Assembly (NCBI GenBank): GCA_014904845.1
Contig: MU119270.1
Location: 1 to 64,000 of the forward strand
From: Acephala macrosclerotiorum
Taxonomy: Eukaryota; Ascomycota; Leotiomycetes; Helotiales; Mollisiaceae
Direction of reading: 5' to 3'
DNA length: 64,000 nt
Shown one piece after another: positions 34,454 through 45,352 of this stretch (positions are counted from its first letter, which is position 1; each line of letters opens with the position of its first letter). The notes under the pieces are model-generated. The model saw only the letters and a list, made by a program, of their open reading frames with translations. It had not been told where the DNA came from and made no database searches. The position numbers and the translations under genes were made by a program.

Positions 34454-35794
34454 ATGCGCAGCCTTACGGCTATCACCCTCCTATCAACCTTTGCCAATGC
34501 CTACAAAACGTTCGAAACCGTCTGTACTAAACCTACAGAAGTGGTCAACTACGTCTCGTCTGCCGATACTCGAAGCACACTGGATATACTCTGGAGTTGC
34601 CTGTTGACCATCGTCGCTTGCACATGGAGCGTTCAACATCTCAATGTCCCAGAACAACGAGACGGTCGCGATCAAGGCTGGATGGGCGACATCAAATGGA
34701 CAATGAAGAGAAGTTGGACAAGTACCAAATGGATGCTCGCTACAGTCATTGCACCAGAGTACCTGTTGATGAAGAATTGGGGTGATTTGGTTCTGGCGAA
34801 AGAAAATCTATTTCAGTTGCACCAGCTTGCTGCAGAAGACAATGTCCCTTGGTCGTTGAGCCATACTTTGTTTGCCGATATGGGGGGCTTCGTAATCCGA
34901 AGTTACGCCTTCGAGCGACTCAAAAAGCCCTCAGAATCAGGTACTGATACCACCGACCTCAAGTCCAAGTATGCCAACCCATTTTATATCAGCGCCCTCG
35001 ATCTTCGGCGTCTTCGACAAGAAAAGCTCCTTGAACGCCTGCCTTATATCTCAATTGATGAATTACTCGACAGAAGCAAGGGCGACAATTTTGTTCGTCT
35101 CATTGCCGTACTCCAGATTCTTTGGATGGTCGTTCAAATCATCGCTCGTGGATTCCGGCATCTAGCAGTCTCTCAACTAGAGATCGGTGTGATAGCCTTC
35201 GCCGCTTGTGCTGTTCTGATCTACGCTATCAATTGGTCGAAGCCGAAAGGAGTGCAGAGTCCCGTGCCTATACTCCAATACGAAGGCGAAATTCCTGATG
35301 AAGTTATAAATTGTCTTGGACAGACGGCAAGGGAAAACTTCTTTTCCTTATCCATTTCAAGCTCGTGGAATCATCAGCGAGGATCACGGATTAGAAATGA
35401 CTCTTTGTACGATGAGTTGGCTAGCTATGACGACCACGACTCACGACATGTATGGGCAGGTTTTATTGGGACCTTGGTATTTGGCGGTATTCACCTCGCG
35501 GCATGGAATTTCGAGTTTCCTACTCACGTCGAACAAATTCTGTGGCGATATGCTAGCGTGACTTGCACTTGCCTTTTTGTCGCTATTTTCTTTTTGTCTT
35601 TGTTGCATGATCTGTTAAAGCATCTTGGTACTGGAATATCGTTACATATCCAAACTTGCATTGTCGGTTTCTCCATGTTTATATATGTGGTTGCACGTCT
35701 GGTTCTGTTGGTGGAGCTGTTTCGAACACTTTGTTTTCTTCCTCCTTCTGCATATATATCAACTTGGGCTGCGAATATTCCTCATCTTTACTAG
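34454..35794 (+). CDS. Fungal multi-pass membrane protein with signal peptide
   Basis: Single exon, 446 aa from ATG 34454; an upstream in-frame TTG was ignored. The signal peptide MRSLTAITLLSTFANAYKTF is followed by 'STLDILWSCLLTIVACTWSV' (first helix) with 'HLNVPEQRDG', a hallmark of a large uncharacterised mould family. A cytoplasmic or lumenal region contains 'DMGGFVIRSYAFERLKKP' and 'LPYISIDELLDRSKGDNFVR'. Then come five or six helices ('LQILWMVVQIIARGFRHLAV', 'HVWAGFIGTLVFGGIHLAAW') to a short tail. Function is not known. The reading frame is intact between two decayed regions. Confidence 0.85.
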   Translation: MRSLTAITLLSTFANAYKTFETVCTKPTEVVNYVSSADTRSTLDILWSCLLTIVACTWSVQHLNVPEQRDGRDQGWMGDIKWTMKRSWTSTKWMLATVIAPEYLLMKNWGDLVLAKENLFQLHQLAAEDNVPWSLSHTLFADMGGFVIRSYAFERLKKPSESGTDTTDLKSKYANPFYISALDLRRLRQEKLLERLPYISIDELLDRSKGDNFVRLIAVLQILWMVVQIIARGFRHLAVSQLEIGVIAFAACAVLIYAINWSKPKGVQSPVPILQYEGEIPDEVINCLGQTARENFFSLSISSSWNHQRGSRIRNDSLYDELASYDDHDSRHVWAGFIGTLVFGGIHLAAWNFEFPTHVEQILWRYASVTCTCLFVAIFFLSLLHDLLKHLGTGISLHIQTCIVGFSMFIYVVARLVLLVELFRTLCFLPPSAYISTWAANIPHLY

Positions 35795-37128
35795 CGAGAG
35801 GTATTATCTGACTGATCTTTTTACATGTACCGCAGTCAAGCAAGCGAGTCACATCCCGTTGCTGAACAGTATTATACATGCCCGATAATGCAATGCAGCG
35901 TGAAAGGAAACACCGTATTACTAGAAAATCTTAAAATTCAAGTTCAACCAAAGATTCCCAAAGCTGTTGATCTCTTTAATTCTCCCTCCCATTCTTAGTG
36001 TCACCGATCCTGCCAGTCGTCGAATATCATTCTTATAGCTCGATCAGAGAAGAAAATCTTCAGGTATGGGCTTACCCTAACTAGACCTACTACACCTAGA
36101 CCTACCCCAATGCTAGCAAAGTCCGCGTTGGTGAAGTACCTCTGCCAGCCCCACGCAGGGTTCCCCAATTCTAACTCAAACTCGATTCAAACTTGAGCAT
36201 TGAATTACCAATTCCAATTACAATGTTACGAAAAAGGCCTTGAATTTGGCATTATTACCCGATTAAGCAACCAATTCACGTTCAATTCATCGAAAAAGTG
36301 GCCAATTCCAACTCCAATTCTTTGTAAAAACGGCTTAAACTTGAATTGGAGTTGGAATTGGAACTGGGGAACCTGGCCCTGCGGGTATAAAACTGATTCT
36401 CCCATCGTTTTCTAGGAACTTTACCATCTTGAGAAGTCGATAATTAAAGTCAGGAATACCGCAAAGATTTTGATGAGCATTCCGATGAGCGTTGTCTTCT
36501 TATGCGTTTCTCAGCTTATAACTTGCACGACAGCGATGTGAGAGATGAGAGTAGATCATCAAAAAGGTCACTTCGCGGAAGGACTTACCTGGATGAGGAA
36601 TTCCTGCGGACATCAGAAAAATACGTCAAAATATGGCACACACAAGAGAATGTATATTCTCTAACAATGTTACGTCCGTTCCTATCCCCGATCATTGTCC
36701 CTACTCACAGCGTCCTGCATTAGCCGAGCTAGCTACTATTTTTCGAAGTGTGGTCCTCCAGATTTCCAGATTGATAAGGTAAGTTATGCTCGAAAAGTCT
36801 TATATATCATCCTCATGCAAGGGAAGTGATGGGAAGATTCCATCATAGTGAGAGGGTTTTCTGGCTTCCATCAAACGTGCGGCAGAACTCGTCGTAGTGA
36901 GGCCGACACATTCCAGCAAAAGAGATGAACCCAAAACTAATACCAGTGAAGATCAAGTCTTTGGAAGGCAGCCCAACTAAGTTCACTAGCCAGATTCCGT
37001 GAAGAATCACTCTATAGCAGCCAAATCTGGCGGCCTGGTTTGTCCGAATTTTCGAAAGGCCAGTGGTAGCGAAGCTGCTCGTTAGGAAACCGGACCTGGG
37101 ATACCAAACCTTGTCCACCAAGCGTTGC
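35795..37128. other. Gene-free region containing a foldback repeat
   Basis: Apart from the foldback at 36154-36383 no gene or RNA was recognised. Confidence 0.45.
36154..36383. repeat. Imperfect foldback repeat (MITE-like)
   Basis: The left arm (36154-36198, starting CGCAGGGTTCCCCAATTC) pairs with the reverse complement of the right arm (36333-36383), with a few mismatches and a small insertion. The interior is built of variants of CCAATTCCAATT and its complement. Non-coding. It may be a miniature inverted-repeat element; no clear target duplication was found. Confidence 0.65.
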
Positions 37129-39141
37129 TCAATAGTCTTCACGTGGAATAGCGACGCTAGCAAGTTGTGATTTTCCGCTGTCCTCTGATTCCAGAGAGTC
37201 TTCTGATTCCGAATCCTCGTACCAATACGTAGACCCAGTGTCGGAATCAATGTGAAACCATTGATTAATAGTCTGATCCAAAGTCCAATATCCATCTGCA
37301 TGTAGCGCGGAATCTAAGTCCACATTCGAAGCAGTCGATAGCTTCTTCGGCTTCACCCTTCTAATTCGAGGCACCTTGCGATTGCTTCGCGGCCGTCTAG
37401 ACCTAGCTGGCTCACGAGTGGAAGAATGATTTGATCCATCTCGTAGATTTGTGTTATTGTCGTGCGTTTGCGAATTTTCTCTATCCTTCTTGAGAAACTT
37501 TTTTCTCTTGTAGGATACAGTAGTTCCTCGACTCCTTGGGACCTCAGTCCCTTTTGCTAAATAGGACTCAAGATGTCCAGTCACTTCCGGTGACGAGGTA
37601 ATATATTCCGACACAGCACGTTGCTCCACTTCATGCTCAGACAGTTCTATTTTGCCCGGTAACTCTCCCATTTTAGAGCCGATAGCTAGCCCAGTTACAA
37701 TGTCCGTGGTAGCTGGCTCAACATACATCTGGCCGGGGGCAGAGCCTAACAACGGCTTTGGAACGATTCTGCTACTCTCAACGCATGGCTCGCCTGCAAA
37801 AGCAGGATTTGGCCCCGCTATCTTGTCTCTGCTATTAAAAGCAGATGGAGGACCATAGACTATTGGAGAAGGATCCGAGGCCCCTGGGCCGCTGGCACTG
37901 TTTGCAGAAATCTCACGCAAAACATTGGCCATTTTTCGGCAATTTTCCTCCTCCAGCGAAGCAATATTACTCTTGTTCGCTCCATTTTTAAACGTATCAG
38001 AAGCCACTGGGGCTATCTTTGAAGCAAAGTCAGCCTTCTGTCCGCAATCTTCTTGTGACACAACTTTTTTAAAGCCATGGTTGAGTTGCGGGAGTGGAAG
38101 GTCTATTGCTTGTAAAGATCGCGCCTCAGTCTCAGTCGAAGAAATATGAAGCGAGTTGCAAGTATCATGAATCGATCGTCCTGGGGCTTCTGCGGGGCCA
38201 GTAAATCCCAAAAGGTAGTTTTTTCTCCTTGATGCGGAAGATATAATAGTTGGATTGTCAGTCTCGGCAGCTGGGTGTTCCGGGGTTTCTAAACATTCCG
38301 AAAATTGCACTGCGGGTCCATCCGTTCTGTCCCCAGAAGATTTGAAAATCGGACCGCTAGTATTAGGCGGTGGTGTCCTTGTTTCCTTAGGGACATTGCT
38401 CAATTGCAATTCTAGACCTTCTGTCATTCCAACTTCTGCACCTTCTGGCTTCTTCGTATTATCTGGCCGTTTCTCTACCCTATGTCCGGAAAGTGAGGTG
38501 GATGTCTGCGCTAAAGCTGGAAGCAGCGTAGCTTTTGCTGCTGCAAGCTGGCGCGAGGAATCTCTCGCATGAAGTGGTGAATGTTTAGTATTGTCTCTCG
38601 ATCGATTGGAAGATGCCCACGACCATGACCTAGGCGTAAACCAAGAATATTTTCGTGAAACCTGTGATTGCGGTACGTGTGGCTGCTGTGGAATATGAAA
38701 AGACTGGTCAAATTCATACTTGGTGGCTCCCCTGAAAGGACTTGGATAGCCTCGAAACAACCCAAATCTATCGTGCTTCCCAAAGATTACATCGCCTGGC
38801 AGATGCGATGTAATTGTGAAAATGTCTTGACATCTGTATTCTTTCGAGTGCGATCGTAGTCTAATCCACCAAAGTTGCACAGTGCTACCCGGATCAATAT
38901 CGAGGCCCATCTTCGTTGCCAAGGATTGCGACAAATGGTTCAATTCGTTGCTCGGTACGTATGCTGCTTCTAAGGCCGTCCCTCGCGAATCCGAACGATT
39001 CGACTCGAACAGAATGATGTTCAACTTGTACCCAGGCTTAACGGTATCAGTATCATCCTGTTGTGGCAAGGGGGAATGATTGCTTACAATGCCTGTCTGT
39101 CTTTTGGAGTCGCGACCGAAGAGACGGAATACATGGTCCAT
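37129..39141 (-). CDS. Large disordered protein with retropepsin-like N-terminal domain
   Basis: Single exon, 670 aa; the ATG at 39141 is the second codon after an in-frame GTG. Residues about 35-150 look like a degenerate retropepsin fold: 'YKLNIILFESNRSDS', then 'AAYVPSNELNHLSQSLATKM' and 'GDVIFGKHDRFGLF'. These align by pattern with DTG..(N/F)(L/I)S..L..KLGL and the (D/E)(V/M)I(L/F)G motifs. The catalytic DTG is replaced by 'PSN', so it should not be a protease. The middle is Ser/Pro/Glu-rich and disordered. A basic stretch follows (SRRPRSNRKVPRIRRVKPKK), possibly a nuclear signal, and then an acidic tail with 'YWTLDQTINQWFHIDSDTGS'. The fold assignment is by eye. A related domain occurs in the gene starting at 42315. 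Confidence 0.65.
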   Translation of the reverse strand: MDHVFRLFGRDSKRQTGIVSNHSPLPQQDDTDTVKPGYKLNIILFESNRSDSRGTALEAAYVPSNELNHLSQSLATKMGLDIDPGSTVQLWWIRLRSHSKEYRCQDIFTITSHLPGDVIFGKHDRFGLFRGYPSPFRGATKYEFDQSFHIPQQPHVPQSQVSRKYSWFTPRSWSWASSNRSRDNTKHSPLHARDSSRQLAAAKATLLPALAQTSTSLSGHRVEKRPDNTKKPEGAEVGMTEGLELQLSNVPKETRTPPPNTSGPIFKSSGDRTDGPAVQFSECLETPEHPAAETDNPTIISSASRRKNYLLGFTGPAEAPGRSIHDTCNSLHISSTETEARSLQAIDLPLPQLNHGFKKVVSQEDCGQKADFASKIAPVASDTFKNGANKSNIASLEEENCRKMANVLREISANSASGPGASDPSPIVYGPPSAFNSRDKIAGPNPAFAGEPCVESSRIVPKPLLGSAPGQMYVEPATTDIVTGLAIGSKMGELPGKIELSEHEVEQRAVSEYITSSPEVTGHLESYLAKGTEVPRSRGTTVSYKRKKFLKKDRENSQTHDNNTNLRDGSNHSSTREPARSRRPRSNRKVPRIRRVKPKKLSTASNVDLDSALHADGYWTLDQTINQWFHIDSDTGSTYWYEDSESEDSLESEDSGKSQLASVAIPREDY

Positions 39142-40667
39142 CACCCTAGCAGATGTTTATTCCCGATTATCGAAAGGCTGTAAGAGCACCGAGAGCACAA
39201 TCGTCTTGATATATAGAGGATGCATAGTGTTGGCGTTGCGTGAGAGCCTTATTTTAGGCACAAATTAATTGTGGCTTACAGCTGCACGCCCATCTGATGA
39301 GGCTCTTGGTCATTGGCCAAGCCTAGCCTCGTGTTGGCCGTGCGTCAACACAATGTCTCAGCTTTGCGACCATGTTGGGCTGCTACGATTCCGACATTGT
39401 CCCTCCATTGTCCTCCAAATCGAAAGAATATCTGAAGTCTCAAACAATAATGGCCCAACCAAGCTTCCATCTCCTGACCCATAGCGCTCTGATAAAGGGG
39501 ACTCAAAGCGACGATGTCAGAACTGGTGCCTCAGGCTGTTACACGCAATGCCGTGGAATCAGCCTTCCGCACAGCCTGACGTGCCTCCCCTGGGAGTTAC
39601 AAGGAGGGCGATATCGGGCGTGCCAGTGCCTGGGAATTATTTCTTGCGTCCCTTGCTCCCCACCCAATTGATGCTATGACTCGGTGAACCGGGTAAGACA
39701 CCTTGTACTTGTCTCGCGTTTCTGGCCAGGCAACACGCCAGAAGAATTAGGGAAGAAAATCAGGATCACTACTCTCGCACTTCAGAAGATATTTCCGTCC
39801 CTCCAAGTTGCTCGACAACATGGAGAACAACCTGGATTTTTGATACCAAAACATGTGACTATTGCCAAACTGCACTTGTGGCCAGAGGGTCTCAGGTAAG
39901 CGTAGCAGAAAGCTACACGCAACTTGTCATCTTAAAAGTCTCATCGTCCCTGCAACTTGCAGCGGAGGCAACCATGCGCTTACTTTGGTATCCATGATGA
40001 ATCCGTGTGTCTGAACGCCCTGAACATTGATGGCAGAGGAGTCCGCCACAAAGTAATCGGAATTGAGGCCACATATTTGGTCTTGATCAAAACAGAAATG
40101 AAGATCTTGGATGGGCCTGTAGGATCATTCTGTTATTTTCTATATGTTCAATATGTGCAACACCTGTCACGAGTTTTTGACGCCTTGGCCAAAGAAAGCA
40201 CGACGAACCAGCGGTTTGATTTTCCTGTCCCTGCTGACCACCATGTAAGCCCCTAAACTAGAGGGAGAGCGGCGAGCGGCGAGCACTCTCCAAAAAAGAT
40301 ATGATAGAAAGACGAAGATGTAACCTTGGATAAAGGGACAGGAATGGAGTGGCGGCAGTGGAGGAAAGAGAATAGAGAGTGAAGTGTCAAAAGGTCACAG
40401 ATAGACGAAGGCCATAAAGGAGATATCAGATAAGACAGTAGGAATTCTGAGCCTCAAATCCATGCCACCGAAATAGCTGATGAACGGTCTATTGCCAGCA
40501 ACGACGGGACAGATTTAGTCAACACTACCAAAATTCGAGAACTCTACTAACTGAACTGCAGAGTCTAAGAGGTGAGGTCAATTTATGGGATGAGGAAGAC
40601 CTGTCTTGCTGAGAACACTGTGGTGAAAAGAGCGTTGCTCATATCATACACGGATGTTTCGATAATG
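39142..40667. other. Intergenic region with a weak possible exon pair
   Basis: No sure gene. On the plus strand, 39684-39894 ('FPSLQVARQHGEQPGFLIPK') and 39966-40256 ('FGIHDESVCLNALNIDGRGV') could be joined in frame by a GTAAGC intron. I find no start codon for the pair and recognise no family, so it is not called. Confidence 0.3.
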
Positions 40668-41735
40668 CTATTCCAATAAAACTGAATTGGGACTTCCAAT
40701 GAATACCACTTGAACGCTGGCGAAACTGGAGGTAGATTAGCTTCCCAACTGATCTTAGACACAAGCAGACTCACGCGGCGGATGCGGCAAAAATTTCGAC
40801 GCGTCGGGCTTTCGTAGCAACGGCGAGACAACAGGAGAATAGAATCGTGAAAGCGCAAACAAGCCCGAGCCTCGCCTTCGAACTACTCACAAATGAAAGG
40901 ACAACGATAGACAACAAAGGCGCGAATGATGAAAACATTGTTCCGAGAACATTCGTTATCATCTGAATACGGCGATCATCGTAGTGGTGCAAGTTGCTTC
41001 GGTTGTCGCCCACTGGGGGGTTCTCTGGATCTCTGGGAAGAGGTGTCTTCAATAGAATCATGATCAGTTATATTTTGTAATACAACTAGAACTGCTAGAA
41101 CATGGAAACTCACTCTTCTACCGAGCCCACACCAATGATATATTGTGAGCAGGGGACCTGTGACAAATTTGGTGAACAAATCGTCCTCTCCATGGCTATC
41201 CGACAGGATGGCTAAGTCGCCCTGGTGCATCTCTTCATACACCGATGGTTGATCAAATCCTCCAAGGTCACGGCCAAGGAACCCACAACCACCTCCCATC
41301 ACCGTACTTCGGATCCAATCATGCAGCAAAGTTCTTTCCGATGGGTTTGGCTCAGGAATGGAGGAGATTTGAGAATACTGTGATATAGCAGTGTCTTATA
41401 GCTTGTCAATTCTCGACATCCGCACAAACATGAGATTATCTCTTGAACTCACAATATTCCCGTAGCTTTGCTCTTGTGGCAAGCGCAACGGCCCATTGCT
41501 CCCCGCCAAAACCCCGCTCATGTGAAGTCTCAAGATGTAGCCAGTCTCGGTCATAGTATTGCCTCTCGTCGGCCTCGAGAGCATCTTTCTTGGCGATTGA
41601 ATTAAATTTGAAGTCTAACTCGCAGAGCTCAGCTTGCAAGTACAGAAGATCGCGAGTCGCCAGGTGTTGATACTTTTTCAAGATAGGGCGGTGCTTCTGG
41701 GTCATAAAAGTCGCTAATTTTGTATAGCCAGACAT
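40668..41735 (-). CDS. DUF6594 membrane protein
   Basis: Four exons on the minus strand (41453-41735, 41114-41394, 40775-41046, 40668-40716; introns 58, 66 and 58 nt) give 294 aa, all joins in frame. The start MSGYTKLATFMTQKH and 'RDLLYLQAELCELDFKF' are the family opening. 'LLHDWIRSTVMGGGCGFLGR' is the middle. The end has two or three helices with the family signature 'RLGLVCAFTILFSCCLAVAT', 'KARRVEIFAASAAVQVVFIG'. An in-frame TTG upstream was rejected as start. The family is very abundant in moulds, often near HET or other recognition genes, but its function is unknown. Confidence 0.88.
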
Positions 41736-42314
41736 TAGGACATGAGTGCTTGATTGAAACTTCAAAATTTAGAACGTGAAGACGACTCTCTTATACGGAC
41801 AGAGGACCAGTCTAGCCAGCAATGTCCCGGGCGTTAATCCTCGGTGAGCCTGAGAGTCAACGCGGTCAATGCTGACAAAGCGAACGCCCAGCTTGTATGA
41901 GGAGCTAGAATTGAAGTACTTTTTATCTCAATCGGATGCGAAAGAATCGAAAAAAAAAAATTATTTTTTAAAGCATTAAAGGTAGAACAAGGTTTTATAG
42001 GGGCCCGCAACTGTGGCGTGCCGTAAAAATAAAATAAACTCGCAGTCGCTGCAGTAGCGTCCGCTCCCTCTGCAGAACGTCCTTCAAATTGTGCTGTCGA
42101 ACTTGTACCTTCCATGTCTTATCCACTTCAAGCCTATCAGCATAGGCGCAACTTAGCGTATTTAGTGGCTGCTGAGCTGTTCCCCTCCAACGTCCTTCCA
42201 GAATTTTAGAGCAGCCACTGGTGACAACAAGCTTCATTGCTTGAGAGCACCACCACAATCGACTTTAATCGCCTTTACGGCTCCATTCCCCGAAGAAGCG
42301 ACGACGTTCGCATC
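41736..42314. other. Divergent promoter region
   Basis: Between the starts of the DUF6594 gene and the retropepsin-like gene. It contains an A run near 41950 and no recognised gene. Confidence 0.45.
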
Positions 42315-44008
42315 ATGTCGAGCTGTGTGACGGGTTGTAAGGAGGTTGCAGGGAACGATCTGAGTCGTCCTCAGGATACAGTACAAGAACTATCGCTCAT
42401 CCTAACATCTCCATCACCTACAGTCGCTTCCACCAAGATACAGATCAGAGAAGTCCAGGGGCCTGCACTGTCGGTTCATATGGGCGACGAACTTAGTCTG
42501 CCACCTAAGCATACTGAACACAGCCAGGCACAGAAAACGTCACTACCACCAACCGAACAGCTCCATAACAGGAAATCTATCGATCCCCTTATTACACATA
42601 TGGCTGCAGAGCCAACTCTTGGCTCGTCTGGCTTCATGCCTATGCCGACAATGAACGGCCAAACAAACCCGCCTCGGATGCCAAACATTGATGGAATGAA
42701 GGACTGGTCGGAACAACTTGGGCGCTCGGTATTTCCATCCTTCCCTAGGCCGAACCCTGCTGACAATCGCTAGGTTGATGGTACCCATCGTGTAATACTT
42801 ATCCATGCCCCTCAAACGAAAAGCGAAGGAAGGATACGGGCACTCATCAAATCCGTTCTGCAAAGTCTTAGCAAGAAGACCAGCTTCCCAAGAGAGACAA
42901 GTATTCCTTCCTCGGACGTGAACGATCAAGATCTCCGTCGTCGGCAGTTCATTGGCATGATCGAGGCAGGTCGTTGGAGTACGCAGGGCACACACCACGG
43001 AGAAAGCGAGGATAGCGAAGATGGGAGTCAGGACAGCGAAGACGGCAACGGCTTTCAGACGACCGTTCTTGTTCAGGACCTGAAAGGCGGCAAGCCATGG
43101 GAGTTTCGAGCTTTGATTGACACTCAATCTCCCAAGACCTTCGTAAGCAGGGGTATGCTTGACAAAATTGGCCATGGCCAATTCAGGGAAAGACCCTTCC
43201 CACCGGGAAAGGCGAAGATATATACTGTTCCATTCGGAAAGCATGAGACGAGACCCGGAAAATTCATCGATGCCATAGTGGAAGTCCTGGGAACAGCATT
43301 GAAAGTGAAAAAGATTCCGATTATGGAAAACGCCGAAGATTTCGAGATGATAATCGGCCGAGATTTGATTAAGACATTCAAGCAGAAGACAAACACCTCT
43401 CTCCCCGCTCGAGTAGAGGAGTCAAGCGACGGTTCGGCGACCTTGGCGGACGGCGCAATCATGATCAGTGCTCTGCGCTCTGTCTCGAAAACCAAAAGTA
43501 CGTGAACAGCAGGAATGCAGTTAAAGAATCATGCTAACTTGTTCACACAGAGCAAAAAATCGAAGATGAGCAACATCGATTGAAAGTCGAAAAGGATCGC
43601 GAAAATTTATTGCGTATGTCAAGCTCGGGATCAGTCCCGTCGAAAATGTCAATGCCAGTCGAAACAGCTCGTTATTCAACTCGCAGTAACGCAGCTCACG
43701 ACGGAAATAACGATTACCGTCTGCCATTTAGTCATCAGCATTCATATAGCGACCAGGAGAGAGACTTCGCAGCCGGCTGGCGAGGGCGCAGTACCATCAG
43801 GACTGGTACTTGGTCTACTCAAGACTCTGTGGATACCGTGGACTCCGTGGACTCCGTGTTCTCTGTACAGAGTACGACTACATCGACTTCATCGACGTCG
43901 AGCTGGAATGGTCCAACAGCACTAGCCGAGAAGCCATCCCAACCAGCGTTGGCGCAAACAACAGCATGGGAAGAAGAACTTCTTCCGCAATGCAGCAATC
44001 GATCGTAA
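42315..44008 (+). CDS. Retropepsin-like-fold protein with disordered tail
   Basis: Three exons (42315-42728, 42774-43497, 43551-44008; introns 45 and 53 nt) give 531 aa. The first intron removes what otherwise reads as an in-frame TAG (42771-42773). It has a CTGAC branch site but a weak GTATTT donor. The domain coded by about 43050-43390 resembles a retropepsin: 'FQTTVLVQDLKGGKPWEFRA', 'LIDTQSPKTFVSRGMLDKIG', later 'DFEMIIGRDLIKTF'. The active site reads DTQ (D codon 43119-43121) instead of DTG, so catalysis is doubtful. After the domain come a coiled-coil segment ('IEDEQHRLKVEKDRENLL') and a Ser/Thr-rich tail with a DSVDTVDSVDSV repeat. No reverse transcriptase or integrase is present, so it is not a retroelement. 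Confidence 0.65.
43829..43861 (+). repeat. Nine-base coding repeat (DSV)n
   Basis: Repeats of GACTCCGTG-like units encode DSV/DTV triplets in the tail of the retropepsin-like protein. Such arrays vary easily in length. Confidence 0.6.
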
Positions 44009-45352
44009 GTCGATTTAAGATTTGCTGAACCCATTCTTCTAGTGAGATTTTGGTATCGTGCAAGGACTAGTCTCACTTTGCTTAGCATCCCGAACTACCT
44101 CCGCAGTATCGCGTAAAATCTGCGACAACACCTCTTACCATTCGACACCTGGAGTGCTTCACTTCTCCTCGCGCAAACCCCGGACTATATCTTTTGCATT
44201 AACGAACCTGCGAACACGAATCGACGATCTGGCTGGGACAGATGACAGCGGACTGCAAGGAAGTTGCCAGTACTTCAAGAAACACAACAGCTCAGCACGA
44301 CCTCCGAACACCACGAATTCGGAGCGCACATGCGCAGAGACATACGGCGGAGTCCACACTCGGTGGCGGCGTAGAACTTGGCTCATAATTTTCTTGTTTA
44401 TTCCCTTGGTAGGAAGAAATGCCCTTCATGTGGCGCTGTCAAGTTGACAGTATTTTTTGCTTCTATTTTTCTTGTCTGCCACGCAGGTAGCCTGTATCTC
44501 TCCGGGTAAACTGGGCAGGGAACTTGGGACAGCTGCGTCGCATTGGGAGATGGCTTGTAATGGCGTATGGGTCGACGATTCTACGGATGAATTGATGATG
44601 GATCATGGATGTTATGAAGGAATGAAGGAGTTCGCTTGGTTTTAGCGTTGGGCCGTCTGGAGCATAAATAAATGGGGCTTTCTTTATGATATCTCAGCAT
44701 GTGTGGCCTGACCTCGCGTTGCAGCAGACGCAGCTATCCGTCCAAGGACTCACAACTGGTACTGGAGCCTGGAGCCGACACCCTTCAAACGACCAGAATC
44801 TGCATGCTAGCCTAAACGCGATGATTCCGAAGCCAAAGTACATATGCAGGATGCTGTCGAGTGGACAAGAAGTCCGCTGCTGCCTTACTAACATTTTCGA
44901 AGCTCTCCCACCATTCACAACCACTTTACAAGCTTCAATTGTCCAATCGGCATATACTCATTTCAGGTGGCTGCGCTATTCACTTGTCACTGGATTCCTT
45001 TGAGTCAACTAGCTGCATGTTTGCGTCTTGTCCCTGTGGTTAGTGACAGACATATGGCATCCGACGCCGCGGCACCGGCCCTCCTAGAATTTAAACAGGT
45101 TTCAAATTTTTCATTTCGTGCATCTGCGAGCAGCAAGTAATAGAAGGGGAGATTCTGTCGCTACGCATCTGATCTCCTAGGATTTGAGGGTCTCTCGAAA
45201 TTTCATTTTTTGCAGTTTAGGCATCGAAGAGCTACAATAATTACCTGAAGATGATAATTTCTTAGACCAAAGGGTTGAGTCACTTTAAAACGTCTACTAA
45301 CTGCAAGATCCAGCTTCTCCCTTCAGCTCTTCAAGCCGGCAGGAATTTTCAC
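44009..45352. other. Intergenic region
   Basis: Only open frames up to 129 codons without family resemblance (for example 44058-44447 plus). No repeat or RNA gene recognised. Confidence 0.4.

Noticed and set aside
36843..37301. Minus-strand open frame of 152 codons overlapping the 3' end of the gene at 37129-39141
   Set aside because: Shadow frame with no family features and no splice link.
42771..42773. Stop-codon readthrough or nonsense in the retropepsin-like gene
   Set aside because: A frame-keeping 45-nt intron ending at this TAG explains it better. The context is not a known readthrough motif, and no polymerase follows as in a gag-pol.
44058..44447. Plus-strand open frame of 129 codons
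   Set aside because: No recognisable family, poor start context, and no splice continuation.
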